Shown: positions 33,501 through 44,807 of the stretch, in pieces
Numbering within the stretch: the stretch's first letter is position 1
Layout of the letters: each line of letters starts with the position of its first letter
DNA from: Spirometra erinaceieuropaei
Taxonomy: Eukaryota; Platyhelminthes; Cestoda; Diphyllobothriidea; Diphyllobothriidae
NCBI GenBank assembly: GCA_902702965.1
Contig: CACRXP010000045.1
Span: forward strand, 1,717,973-1,781,972
Direction of reading: 5' to 3'
Length of the DNA stretch: 64,000 bases
Notes under the pieces: model-generated
Seen by the model: only the letters and a program-made list of their open reading frames with translations
The model's database searches: none
What the model was told of the DNA's origin: nothing
Made by a program: the position numbers and the translations under genes

Positions 33501-34968
33501 TAAAAAAACCAAACCTACTGACTTTTACCCTGACTTGAAGTTTTTACGATGTTTCTCCTTTCTTTTATGCTTTCAATTAGTCTAAGGTCGTCCATTATCA
33601 TCTCAAAGCTGTGACCAACTAGGTTATGTCAAATTGTAAGCGAGCAGAAATCTTTCGTAAATTTTTGTACCTTTTATGAGCTAGGTCCCAGTCTACGCAC
33701 TGTCGACGCGTCGATCCCGACTGTGCTGAAGTGTGTTGACGGTGTGGGTATTTGCGCATTTCCTGTTTTGCTCTAATGAATGCATGTCTCTAAGCAATAC
33801 CCAGGTTCCTGATTCAGCAGACCCTACTACTGATTGCTGGCCCATTTAGGCTGAATTTTGAATGAATCAACACACATTGATCACCTTATCACAAAAGTGA
33901 CATCCTATGCAAAAGGATGCCAAGTGTCACCATTGTTAATGATCTATACAAGCGGTTGTTTGTAGTAAATGGAGCTTGAATAAGTCATTTTAGCACTCGA
34001 AATGCATATTTTCCTATTGCCAAGAGAGAATAAAAGTCGTTGTGTTCATTCGGTGAAAGGTAAGAAATATATATTATGGAGTTTTAAAAGAAGAAACTTT
34101 AGAAAATTGTGTGCCAAATGCGCGCCCGTTTCAAACATTTGTTTACTTGAGAAAACACTCGCACAAGAAGGAGGAACATAGACGAATTCACAAATTTCTC
34201 TTCTCTGACTGTGTTAATTCGAGGTAGGAAAGCATATATCTGGTGACCTAACACGTGAAATGAGCCTAATATAAGAAGCAGTCACTAGCTAACCTGACAT
34301 CAGCCCGACCGCATCCACTAAGGCACTAAACTAGTAATGGACAACCTCCTGTTTAGTAAAAACGTAGAATAAATATTACAAGTACTATTCCAATGATGAA
34401 AAAAACTTTTGAGAAGGACGCAAACGTTAAAAATATGATGCATTTTCGTATAAAAAGCCGAAGCGGAATAGGGACAGTTATTACTAGAAGTTTAATTTTT
34501 ATATGTGCTTTCATGAGCTTTCCTCCAAAAACAAAAGACACGTTTTTTTCGTCTTTGTATGGTCTGATACGCGTTAAAGAAAAACAAAGATGATTTCGTT
34601 GGTTTTGCTGATAAAGGCGTCGAAGTAACAAATGTTTCAACAAATACATCTGTTGACAGGTCGGTCACTGAAAGCTAAAGTTGAAAGGAGTTGGCCGATG
34701 CAAAAGATTACGCCCCATTTTGAGCATGTCAAAAGACTTCTTCAGTCACTTTTATAGGCAGAGTTTTCTGATGGTAAATAATTTTTAATTTAATATGTCT
34801 CTGAAATATCAGTAAATAGTTCCTTTTTTCAATGTCTTTAATCGATTTCCAATAAAGAAGGATTTTGTACTTTTTATTTACCAGAAACCTTAAAAACAAG
34901 ATACTTCTGTGAATTCTTGATTTCCGGGGTAGCAAGTACTTCGATATTCTTTTTCTGTACGTGCTTAC
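33501..34968. other. AT-rich spacer, no gene recognised
   Basis: The inverted motif GTGACATCCT...AGGATG..GTGTCAC at 33897-33931 forms a bulged hairpin. Frames at 34350-34650 are open on both strands through low complexity. Intron under the minus-strand model. Confidence 0.3.
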
Positions 34969-35097
34969 CCAAAGGTTAAACCTCATTGCTGAAAAAAATG
35001 AACGTCCGGAACCAAATTCAAAAATAAATATGTTGTTGATCAGTTGAGAACCGTTCGCTGGTAAATTCCCTATGCAAACCTGCACTTGTACTGCATT
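34969..35097 (-). CDS. Candidate exon, extracellular segment of the membrane protein
   Basis: 129 bases (43 codons, phase 0 to 0) ending at a good donor, TTTGG then GTAAGC. It reads NAVQVQVCIGNLPANGSQ, then LINNIFIFEFGSGRSFF, a beta-rich pattern with one Cys and an N-G-S glycosylation sequon, suited to an extracellular domain. The acceptor (CTGTCAACAG) is ordinary, and a stronger TTTTTTTCAG lies inside the exon, which would give a 20-base exon instead. The frame joins to the exon at 35226 upstream through a 128-base intron and to the transmembrane exon downstream. Confidence 0.35.
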
Positions 35098-35225
35098 CTG
35101 TTGACAGATGCCCGCAAATGTAGCTCCACACGTTCAAGCCAAAAAAACAAATCAGCACTATTGGCGGTTTTCTAACTTTCTGAAAAAATACGGGCAATGC
35201 TTCCTCCGCGAAATGAAATACTTAC

Positions 35226-35362
35226 TTTTCTCCTTATATTACAGCCTTTTCGCTTTCTTTGCTTTCTTTCAGGCCCGATTTCACGATTATGAACGCACAG
35301 AATAGTGACCATATAAATACCGGCGTACTCCACAAACCGGTGATATCTTACCCAAGCCGTTT
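35226..35362 (-). CDS. Candidate exon, extracellular segment with basic cluster
   Basis: The minus strand gives a T-rich acceptor (GTTTGGTTTAGTTTCTG then TAATTTAG), 137 bases, and a consensus donor AAAA then GTAAGTATT. The frame reads TAWVRYHRFVEYAGIYMVTI then LCVHNREIGPERKQRKRKGC, ending in phase 0. It is compatible with the exon at 35097. The run RKQRKRK resembles a furin-type cleavage site if the segment is secreted. That is inference. The same DNA on the plus strand gives a pyrimidine tract and AG at 35273, which is the likely artefact. Confidence 0.38.
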
Positions 35363-36594
35363 CTAAATTACGCACAAACAGAAACTAAACCAAACAAAAG
35401 TCATCGTCCCAAATGTTTAAGATTCAAAATTGTCATTCGATGATGATCATCATAACGTGTTCACCCATGGCAAGGTAATATTACTATGTTTAAGCAGGCG
35501 ATGCTTCGAAGACCTCTTTTCTACACATTTGGGCATGAATTCACACAGATTTGCAAATCCGTCTGGTAAAAATCGATAAAACGTCTTTGTGCGCCATCTG
35601 CCTTTCAAGGTTAAAGTCCTACTGAAAATCAATTTTTAATGTGGCTTTTCCTGACTGATAAAATTCTAGAGGCTTACATACTCTACTCCAAAAGAAAAAC
35701 ACGCTCGGATGCGTAAATTGAATTTAGGACAGATATGAACACAAAAATTGCTCGAATTTAGGAGAACTTAGACTTCTGCTCACATTTATAAACAGTTTGT
35801 CTGAGTAAATTACTGAGGAAAATACTCTAAACTATAAAAGGACATCATCCATGGGATTCTGGACGAGTGGGCAAAATGCGCAACATTTTAGGTGCCTAAC
35901 AGTTATCATATCAGTTCACATAATCACGTTTCATGATGTAGATCACGTACTACACTAACTAGTCGCGTTCTCCGCAATTTTGTGTCCAGATAGAAGCATC
36001 TCAGCTAATTGCATTTGTCGGATGTTAATTTGCGGAAAGTAGGCATGCGCTTGCCAACTAGCTCTGCAAAGGCCTGAGGATACATTTTCTCGTACGTCTA
36101 AAGGGATTAACTGCCTTTGGTAAAAAGGGGGCGTTCAGTGCTGATGAAAACCGCTTTACTGCTGCCATCTGATGAAATTCGAATTTAGGGTCTAAATTAC
36201 GAAATTACACTACAGAGGAAAAGTGAGACTCATAAAATCTTCAGTTTGTGCAAAACTCCAAAATATGACAGCGTTAAGCTGGCATCCGCGCAATCCTACC
36301 ATGCACTGGTTTCTGTGAGGACTCAGGTCTAATGCGTACAAGGAATAATATTGTTGTGTTTGTTTTCTATAACATATATTTTAATTTATAAAGACCCTGA
36401 AGATCAATTGGAAAAATGAAATAAATTAGGTACTCATTATTGTGAGTGAACGTTCTGCAGATGATCGACTATAAGTTTGTCCGAAAGCCTTAGGATTCTA
36501 CTGCATGATAATTAATATTACAAGCATACCTAGGCAATCCTTACTAATAAAGAACATAATTTGGAATTTCCGCTGACATTTCATGAGATAGCCC
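35363..36594. other. No gene recognised; MITE end fragment at 36548-36604
   Basis: AT-rich. GGAATTTCCGCTGACATTTC followed by ATGAGATAGCCCATCTCACC near 36551 is the right end of a family G element, without the rest. Confidence 0.35.
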
Positions 36595-36870
36595 ATCTCA
36601 CCTATCGAGCTACGGGACTCACTCGTCCCATTGCCTCTCCGGGCACTTTCTCCCTCTCTCAAGGATAGCATTACCGAAAAAGACAAGGGCAACCTGGAAT
36701 GGTCATTGCTGACTTGCAAGCCGTTACCGGCAGGCCATATCTAACCCCTAGTTATGCAAATTTCGAGGCTCGTACGTACGAACAGTTAGTCAGATATCCA
36801 ATGCACTGACCATTGAGCCGCGGGCTCGATGTTCTCTTGAGTAAGGGTGAACTCTCCAGTGCGATTGGTG
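36595..36870 (-). mobile_element. tRNA-derived SINE (family S1), minus copy
   Basis: Read on the minus strand: ATCGAGCCCGCGGCTCAATG head, CCTTGTCTTTTTCGGTAATG body, CAATGGGACGAGTGAGTCCCG tail, matching the other S1 copies. The B box is mutated. Confidence 0.6.
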
Positions 36871-36904
36871 CGCGCCCCTATCTACCATTTTGAATATACT
36901 CAGT

Positions 36905-37085
36905 AGCAACCAAGAGGACAACGAGCCCGTGGCTAAATGATCAGGGCGCTAGACTTTCAACCAACAGATCGCACGTTTGATTCTCGGAGCTGCATGATTT
37001 TGGATTGGATATGACTACCTGATAACGACTTACAAGCCAGAAATGATCATGTCAGTATCTCTTGTCCTTGTTGGTTTAGGCCTAG
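36905..37085 (+). mobile_element. tRNA-derived SINE (family S1), plus copy, truncated
   Basis: ACGAGCCCGTGGCTAAATGA head, AAGCCAGAAATGATC and CTCTTGTCCTTGTTGG body. Opposite in orientation to the copy ending at 36870, as at 26.6-27.2 kb. Confidence 0.6.
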
Positions 37086-38985
37086 GACTGACGTCTTTTT
37101 TTGCACGGGAGCACTTGGCTTTAAATAATTTCCTTGATAATTTGCGGAATTATTAACTTGAAACACGCACTGAGCGAAGTGGGCCGTTCTTAAATGAAAA
37201 TACGGTGATAGTCCGAGGTTTTGCACATTTACTTAGCGGAAATATCCATTTAGGGGTCAGAGAAATATATATTCTTAATGAGCTCGCACTTCTGTCATTT
37301 GTATTAGCCAATTTTTGGAGTTCAACGCGGACATAAAGATTATAAATTACTGATGTAAGCACGATGCGATCAGCAAATATGGCCACATATAAACCTCCAC
37401 TTTAGACTGACGCGTGTAGAATGACAGGATACCAGAGTTGGGAATTCGACTTCGTAAAGTCAGCCTTTGGGGCTAAATCATCTATTCCTTAAGGCAGAAT
37501 ATCTAAGTTTCTTTTAGCTTCAAACTGGGCGTTCGGCAAATGCTCCTAGACGCGTATTTAAGAAATTGCTAATGAGAAATAAACTAAACACCTACGACAT
37601 TATTTCCATCCGAGTGGGTTGTCGAAAGAAACAGAAAACGAAAAACGTTGTTTCTTAAAGTCTGGCAGAACGAGACTGCCTGTAGGCTGACGGCCTGGGT
37701 AGGGCCACTTCTTTTGAAAGGGCACAACTCTTCCTATCATCCAGCAAGTTACTACTGAATTAGCCCCTAACATATACCCCAGTCGTTTGTTCATGAGAAC
37801 TCCACAGCAGTGAGCCTGTTGGGTCTTTTATCGCAAGTAGCTTTCGTCTGTGAAAATATATAAGCCTTTTGACTATAAAATGTGCTAAAAGTTTGTACAA
37901 TTATCTAATGATCCTGAGACCGGATACAGCATCATACCTAACACGTGCTGTTTTGGATGAGAAATATTCTGAAGGTCTGAATACCCGCTTTCCAGGGAAC
38001 ATCTCTGCGGTCCCTTTGGAATCTCTGCATCATGCGAAATAAATTATAAAAGGCATAAAAACCGTTTTCAAGGGGAGCCAGCTCTGATGCAAATATTCAA
38101 AATATTTTTATTCATTGTCTGCAGGATCAACCTACTTTCGGACCTTTGGGGGCTTTCCTGGTTTGGCCGACTTTGTTAAGGGCAGCGCTTGTATAAGCAT
38201 TCAGTAATTTACCACTGCATCAACCCGTAAAAATACACCCTAGGCGTTTGTTTGTGATAAGACCTTACTACGTGGTGGCACAAACTTTTCAATCCGAAGG
38301 ATGTCAGCCAGAAGATACTGCGTGTTTTAGGATGTCTGTAAGCTCGAGTGTCTTACCCAAATTTCTTCGGGATATTGATAGCAACATAGTTGTGGAACTA
38401 GTCCACTGTTTTGGTAAAATACAGTAGACTTCGCATACACTGTTTAATTAATTTACAATATTCCGCGTTAAACTGGCACACATCATGGTTCATGGGCTTG
38501 AGTTAGGCAATTGAATTGCATTCTTGTTCATCAAAGACCTTTAGGTGTAGGCAATATATATTCTGGTCAACGACGATGGCATTGTGTGAAACCCATTCGT
38601 CCAATCCACTCGTTTAGCCCGACCGCACCTGGGTATGACCTCATTGTATAATGATATTGTGAGGATGTCTGATCGTGTTAAAAATGATTTTTTTTCCGCT
38701 TTAAACACTTGCGCAGTGTTTGGCCTGACCGACTCTCAAACAAGTGAGGCCAGTCACTGTGGTATTTTAAGGGGATGGTACAGTTACTCCACATGATGAC
38801 AAGCCATAGCACAACGTCGCATTTAGTAAACTGCCATAGTGTACAACTACAACATTTGAATTTGTGGAGTTCAATTTATGTACAAAATTGGGGATTTATC
38901 AAATCATTTGACTTAAGTAAAGCTTAGTCATGCTGCAAAAATTTTCATATTGACCCAAATGTAGAAAATTCTGCGTTTCAGTGGG
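37086..38985. other. No supported gene
   Basis: An acceptor-like TTTATTCATTGTCTGCAG ends at 38124 with open frames but no donor. On the minus strand a 49-base segment, 38357-38405, ends in GTAAGA and is phase-compatible with the exon at 35362, but its acceptor is poor. Neither is called. Confidence 0.3.
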
Positions 38986-39240
38986 ACTCCAAACCCCGAC
39001 AGCGAGGGGAAGGCTTTAGCATAGCCAACGCTCCAGCCACCTCAGCTGGGAGAGTAACTTGACCCAAAATGGAGTAAAGTCACGTCTCTGTGTGGGCCTC
39101 GTAGATCAGGTGGCTATAACTTGGCTAAACTAACGCCTCCCCGTTGCTTTCGTGGATTCGAATTTTACCGAGGCGCCAAGTGTTCACAGTTGGGTCAATA
39201 TGAATTATTCAAAATCTACCAAGACATCTATAAATCATAA
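38986..39240 (+). mobile_element. tRNA-derived SINE (family J)
   Basis: GTAGATCAGGTGGCTATAAC (A box) and GTGGATTCGAATTTTACC (B box) 50 bases later, with the GTTGGGTCAATATGAATTAT tail shared with 10185. Pol III promoter boxes plus a second copy identify the SINE. Confidence 0.55.
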
Positions 39241-39521
39241 TCTTTGTTGGAACGTGTGCACAGTCCACATATTTTGCCAAATGCCGTTCGTAACACTCTA
39301 TTTTTCGGGCGGAATTCTCTTGATCCTTAACACGGACCGACCTAAGAATCTAGCTTTTCCAATGACGGTGCCCTAAAATTGCGAGCTAAATGTCTCAAGA
39401 AACGTCATTGTAACTACAAGTCGTTGAGGTACTATACAATCTTTGGAACACTTTCTGCATCGTAGGAATAGCAACTTCAATACGTGAACTACGTTTGGTC
39501 CATAATTGACCATGGAATGCT

Positions 39522-39665
39522 ATGACTAAGTACTGGCAACTGTTGACCGCACAAAAAGGCTTTCTTAAACTTCCAAGAAATCCGCATTCCATGTGCTTTA
39601 CCTCAACAGACTGCGCCTTACACAATGATAAACCTGGCAATTATGTGGATTTAAAACAAAACGCG
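39522..39665 (+). CDS. Candidate first coding exon, unknown product
   Basis: An ATG at 39522, with a stop three codons upstream of the preceding CCATGG context, opens 48 codons that end exactly at a strong donor, AACGCG then GTAAGTC. The peptide begins MTKYWQLLTAQKGFLKLPRN and has the segment MCFTSTDCALHNDKPGNYVD. It leaves the exon in phase 0. Composition looks like a real soluble protein. The minus strand is also open here, but without splice support. No homologue recognised, and no following exon was identified with confidence. Confidence 0.33.
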
Positions 39666-41753
39666 GTAAGTCATAATTTTTCACGAAAAAAGGTTTTTTG
39701 AAAGAACTCAATGCCACCATCTCCGAAAGTTTCGCTGTTGGAACAAAGCATGACGGTTACTATTTTCTGTCTGAATATTGCTAGGTCTCATCGATTTACG
39801 TGAATTAAATACGGAAAGTAAAGCTGCCTTTCTTCAAACTGTAAGCTATTTTAAGGCATAAAATCGCATTTGTTAAAAGAAATAATTTCCAGTGCTTGCC
39901 TGCAGGCATAATTTGAAGGGTGTTCAGTCTACACAGGACGTAATATCTAACCACCAGTCAGATTAAAATGCGTCTTTTAAATGTGCCTATAAATGTACGG
40001 ATGACCTTTAGACAGCCAATTAAACGAAAATTGTGTCTCTATCCAAAGCGCATTGCTACGACCAAAAACGCCTTCAAGATTTTGGCACCAAGCCACAAAG
40101 GGCATCACCCTACTGCTAACTGTGCCAAATACGATTTTTCACAAATTTTCAGACTACACTGGCATATTACCTCGCCAACTACTTTTGCACTTCTACATGA
40201 TAATTAAGCAATTTAATTCAAGCATAAAGAGAATGTATTGTTTCGTTTATTAAGGTTGTGGGATAACAATACAAGACAAGACATCCCAACAGGCTTCTAA
40301 TGTGAATACGTTTTTTTGATTCTGTTCACTTAAAAGTCTGATTACTCCGTCTCCCAAGGTAATTGGAGAACCCATAATTACCGTCATATAATTATAATGA
40401 TTCATGTAGAATTGAAACGTCATAATTTTCTGTTGCGCTTCCAGAATCTTCAGTGCTTTGGTTATCACAGGCATCTACGATGACTGGCTGAGAATAAACG
40501 AGGATAAAGCGTTATTCTGCCAGCGAAAGTAAACCTTGAATAACAGGGCACACTTTACTGGAATGCCCGGTAAAACATTACTGAGAAAGACAAGGGAGGC
40601 CTTTGAAAATAAATATCCGGGAATAAAGTAGGATTTGCTTAGCGACATTTCGAACCGGGTTGTCCAAATCGCCATCAAAAGTGTCAGCGCTGAACAAATA
40701 CAATTGCCCCTTAGATATGTCTAAATAAATCGTCCTTTGTTAGTTGAATTTCGTGCCTGTAGACATCCACTGCTTTTGGTTACTCGGTCGGTGTTGGTTT
40801 TGCTCGCCTTCCCACTGTTTGCACTGGATGCCTACTGGTAGGAATTCCAATCAACCGCAGAATCTTTTGAAAGGTAGGGTTACAGTTAAATGTTTTCATA
40901 CATTGCCCATAGGTCTGACGCGGTCTTGCGAACCAAGTTCAAAAATGTACATAAAACAGGTTGTTTCGTTCCCAAAACTTGCTTTACTTGCAGCATATAT
41001 GTATGTAACAGATCCTTATACTGTACCTCCGACGTGGGTGTCAGCTATAGATTATACCACCAATGGCACAACGTGTGATATATTATGCGGTTATTCCACA
41101 GGAGTTGACTTTTTTTGACTCAAACGTTTATTAAAAATTTTGATCTGGACCCCAAAACTTAATGTCTCGGGCACTTAACTTCATACCGTTCCTTTTATAA
41201 CTTACTTAGTTGTCAGCTCGATACATATGCATACATAGTATGTATGAGCGTATTTAAAGGAAGGCGATAGTCATATAAAACGAAATAACCTCGTTGCGTG
41301 AATTTTGAAACTGATACCCCAGTCCGTCTTAAGACGCACGTTTAAGGCACAAAACAAATGATTTCTAACGATGTCCACAAATAATTGAAAAAGGTTACGG
41401 CTTGACTCTGGATTCCTGAATTAACCAATAAGATTCAGGGACCAGAGAACATTACTAGACGGCATGTCATCATAAAAACGGAAAGTTCTGTTTCTGGATA
41501 CTTTAAGCAATCCCTAAGCCGACCACACTCCTGAAAAACATTTGCGAATAAACTACTCAGTCCTTCGCTTCGATGAGCTCAGACCTACTGGATAAGTCAG
41601 ACAACTCCCATACCAGCAGGATAAATATTTCGAAAAGCCTACGTACATCCGTTTTGAATTTCCTTCGGTAAAATGTCAATGTTAATTTAGGAAGACATCC
41701 AGAGGGATTTATTTGCGACAAAAAAGAAGTGCACCATATAGGCACTCCCTTAC
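39666..41753. other. No supported gene
   Basis: A 124-codon plus frame at 40744-41118 has no splice or homology support. Possible acceptor AAATTTTCAG at 40160 with short frames. Left uncalled. Confidence 0.3.
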
Positions 41754-41821
41754 CTAATTAATATTCTGTCTTCTGCATGCGTTATGCAGAATGGTAAACG
41801 TCCTATTTGACAAACGGTTTG
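41754..41821 (-). CDS. Weak candidate exon, unknown product
   Basis: 68 bases on the minus strand between an acceptor (GAATTCTACTTAG) and a donor (AATTAG then GTAAGG). It reads QTVCQIGRLPFCITHAED and ends with two bases over. Short enough to be chance. Listed because it has both splice sites and lies on the strand of the better exons. Confidence 0.17.
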
Positions 41822-42399
41822 CTAAGTAGAATTCATTACTTCGAATGAAAAGTGAATGCAAAACGAAATTCAGTATTTAAGTCTGTTTACTAAGGGAATG
41901 AGTTCTTCGCCCTTGAGCTCCCTAATTATATCGATAAGCAGAAATAGCATCAATAATAACATCAGCAAATGCGAAAATTCAAAAGTTGGCGGTAATTGCG
42001 AGCCAGGCGCAAACGGTCGCCGCTTGAACAATCGTGATCATATGTACAGTAGTTTCTCAGCAAATGAGTATCTAGTTTACACTTAAAGGATTTGACAGTT
42101 TTGGAAAGAACCACTGCATCAGGGAGTCCGTTTCATGCCCTAATGACCCTGTGAGAGACGGCGTTCTGTCGGACGTCCGAATGAGCCAGCTTCGAATGAA
42201 AAGCCTGCAGATCGGTGTGTGCCATTACTGTCTGAGAAGAAGCTCGGTCTGCAGGTTATCAGGTGGCCAGAAGGCACAACTCAAGCGGGATTTGGTCCAT
42301 CTGACAGATCGTCTTTAAGAACAAGTTGCATTGTGTGTTGGCGCATGTTTATAATTCTAGTTCCACATGGTGGTCAAGATTACGACTGGCCCGAAACAG

Positions 42400-42690
42400 A
42401 GTTTGAGGCTCCACAGCACAACGGTAATGCATGTCCTGGTGAGGGTATGTCCCTATGTGCTCCACACCTCGGGGTGGGTATGGCTGACTGACGATGTCTA
42501 ACAGGTCAGAAAGGGCCATTCCAGTCTCCCTTGTCTTTGTCGGTAAAAACATTCTGCCTATGTCATGCGTCGCGGTGCGGCTGCTTGTTGGGCTCGAGAG
42601 AGAGCCCGTAAGGCACAACGGAACGAATGAGTTCCGTATGAACGATCTGTGAGCGTCCCGTACCCCAGTATATTCCCGATCGAAACCGAC
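42400..42690 (+). mobile_element. tRNA-derived SINE (family S1), upstream tandem copy
   Basis: Contains CTCCACACCTCGGGGTGGGT, CTCCCTTGTCTTTGTCGGTA and GAACGAATGAGTTCCGTATG in family order. The head is degraded. It is followed directly by another copy in the same orientation. Confidence 0.6.
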
Positions 42691-42694
42691 AGGG

Positions 42695-42965
42695 CAACGG
42701 GCTTGTGGCGCAGTGGTTAGAGGCGTGAACTTCTAACTAACAGGTGGCCAGTTCGAGCTTGGGGTGCTCCACACTTCGGGGTTAGGTATGACTGGCTGAC
42801 GACGGCCAACAAGCCAGAAATGGCAATTTCAGTCTCCCATGCCTCTGCCAGTAGTGTTATTCTGCCTATATTTTGCTCCTCTCTGCGACTGCCGGTTGGG
42901 CTCCAGAGAGAGAGAGAGAGCCCCGAGGCACAATGGAATAAGTGAGTTTCGTAGCGCGTTTGATG
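42695..42965 (+). mobile_element. tRNA-derived SINE (family S1), downstream tandem copy
   Basis: Best-preserved head in the window: GGGCTTGTGGCGCAGTGGTT then AGAGGCG (A box) and GGCCAGTTCGAGCTTGG (B box), then the CCAGAAATGGCA and CTCCAGAGAGAGAGAGAG body. The GA run is an expanded version of CGAGAGAGAG in sister copies. Confidence 0.7.
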
Positions 42966-43680
42966 AGCAAACCTCTACCATCAAAAAGATACTGTCAGTT
43001 ATGCAAATATGGGATGTGCCAAAACTGGACTGTTCATCGTCAGGCCGCTCAAAACTATTTTATTTGTAGGAGACGTTTTCTCTTATTTTATGTAGTCACT
43101 ACCGAATAGGCGATTTGGCAATTTCGTATGAGACAGGGTTTAGTTCAATAACGTCAAATATCTCCGGTGCCGTATTAAGAAAACTTCAAATTATCCAAAG
43201 ATTATACTCTGAAAAACAGTAAGGGCTAACATGGGAGTTTACGGATTTGAAGAAGACATCGTGAAAATAAGCAATTTCTTCTATGAAAGCTCTCTCCCCA
43301 CGAACAAAGTTACTGGGTGCATAGCATTAATGTGTATCCGTCAAATTCTGGGCAAAGATGCTTTGTAAATTTTAGGTGGCAAACGGTATTGCGGTGTAAT
43401 TTTTAAGTGCTCATTAGAAGCAAGCTTTAGATATACCTAGTTGAAAGGAGCATTTATGGACTTCTATGAAAAGACCGCTTCTATTCATACCGACTTCAGA
43501 TTGATTAGGCGTACTTCGACTTGCAAATAGGAAACTGGGCAGTCTTCGTCTAATAGAATTTAACGGACACAAGCATTCCTAGCAGGCACAGCATCTACTG
43601 CAAACGAAATTGTAAGTAGTAAAAGACGCCTGTCTGCAGGCGATCGATTTTTAATTTTAAATTACACTAAGTATTCTTAC
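42966..43680. other. No gene recognised
   Basis: AT-rich spacer. Nothing supported. Confidence 0.35.
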
Positions 43681-43977
43681 CCACGGTTCTTCAAACCCTT
43701 TGCTGGCTTTTGATTGTCCCCGATCCTCTGACATTCCTAGTGAAGCGACGTCTTTGAAGATCAAAAACTCTGTAATCCTAGAGGAATGGTTTTCCCCTCT
43801 TTTTTTGTCTTCTCTCAAGTCTTCAGATACGATAAATCCACTGAAAGTGTCATGCGTCGCAACGGCCCCTGTCTGTTTTGATTGCTGTCCGGGGCAAATA
43901 AGTGCGAATACTGTGCAAGCAATTCTCGATCCGGATGAGTGCCGGTGGGTGGGTGGAGGCGGGGGTGCAAATGAATC
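43681..43977 (-). CDS. Candidate exon, charged segment, unknown product
   Basis: The minus frame is open for 99 codons up to a good donor, CCGTGG then GTAAGA, ending in phase 0. The 3' half reads FIVSEDLREDKKRGENHSSR, ITEFLIFKDV and GQSKASKGFEEPW, strongly charged and protein-like. The 5' limit is uncertain. CAG at 43978 is a weak acceptor right after an in-frame stop, and ACACTTTCAG at 43849 is an alternative. The plus strand is open over the same interval, so strand choice rests on the donor. A phase-0 end would allow joining to the exon at 35097 only if 35362 is skipped. Confidence 0.27.
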
Positions 43978-44057
43978 CTGCTAGACCTCACCCAATCAAC
44001 GGCAGCCCGGGGTGGCTGCCGTTGCTGTGTTACGCAATTCGCAGATGACACGACCCC

Positions 44058-44104
44058 GTTATGCGTGCGCGCGCGTAACCCGTGTGTGTGTGTGCGTGCA
44101 TGTC
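44058..44104 (+). repeat. GC/GT dinucleotide-rich tract
   Basis: GTGCGCGCGCG followed by GTGTGTGTGTGTGCGTGC. Simple repeat, also able to form Z-DNA. Confidence 0.6.
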
Positions 44105-44227
44105 AGGGCGTCGACTGCTGCCGACTTGGTCCCTCCACCACACAAGGCTGAACGCGTGGCTGGATTAACCAATCGGCGCTCAGCAAACACAAAACAGAGG
44201 TTTTGTTTGTGTGCGTTCCGCGTACAG

Positions 44228-44266
44228 GCCAGCAATGGCCAGATTCTTTTGTGGCAGATCGATAAG
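44228..44266 (+). CDS. Possible 39-nt exon with a WD40-like signature
   Basis: Between GTGCGTTCCGCGTACAG and a donor AAG then GTATCG lie exactly 13 codons, ASNGQILLWQIDK. The G-x-I-x-L-W-x-I-D pattern resembles strand c and the W-D end of a WD40 repeat. One short motif and an average donor are thin evidence, and the frame is also open upstream into the intron side. Confidence 0.2.
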
Positions 44267-44500
44267 GTATCGTAAAGTCACCAGGAGTGCCGAAAATGGA
44301 CACGAATCACATTAATGGAAAATAAGCAGGCGCCACTGACATCGTAAAAAGGCGTCTTGATGGTCAGTTAATGGGGAGAAATGGGAAGTAGGTCTTAGTG
44401 ATTTAAAAAAAACTATCACCGTGACACGTTCGGGTGGAAGCGTCGTATTTGCGCACTGATGATTATCTTAGAAAAATAAGTATTATATGTTGTCGACAAG

Positions 44501-44683
44501 TTGGCGCATGGGGGTTTTGGGGGTTCAAATATGACAAAATTCGAACCTTCTATGCAGCCGTCTGAAACGTTTCCTCGTGGTTTAAACGAACCAGCAGACG
44601 CAGAAAGGGCTCAATCTGAACTAGAGAATCAGGATTTTAAGAGAGTTTTTTCACTTCTTGGGGTGGCAAGTAGTAGGGCTTAA
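44501..44683 (+). CDS. Unassigned open frame
   Basis: Open from after a TAA at 44477 to a TAA at 44681. The first ATG in frame is at 44531, giving MTKFEPSMQPSETFPRGLNE and about 50 codons. The hydrophilic, Pro- and Glu-rich sequence looks coding, but no acceptor with a pyrimidine tract precedes it and no homologue is recognised. It could be a terminal exon or a gag-like remnant. Confidence 0.22.
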   Translation: MAHGGFGGSNMTKFEPSMQPSETFPRGLNEPADAERAQSELENQDFKRVFSLLGVASSRA

Positions 44684-44807
44684 AATTTGTAGTAATAATG
44701 AAGGACTGGTATGGCTTATAGCTGTCATTCCACACCAGACTACCACTCATTGCAATGAGCCAATAAGAGAACAACATCGGTAGAGGGAAGGGCTCAGCGA
44801 TCGTTCT

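Noticed and set aside
34729..35085. 118-codon minus frame taken as a whole
   Set aside because: Only the part upstream of GTAAGC at 34968 looks like protein. The remainder is AT-rich Lys/Ile/Leu sequence typical of intron.
35276..35371. Plus-strand terminal exon after a superb pyrimidine tract and TTTCAG
   Set aside because: The tract is the antisense of the Lys/Arg-rich codons in the minus-strand exon 35226-35362, which has two good splice sites and better phase consistency.
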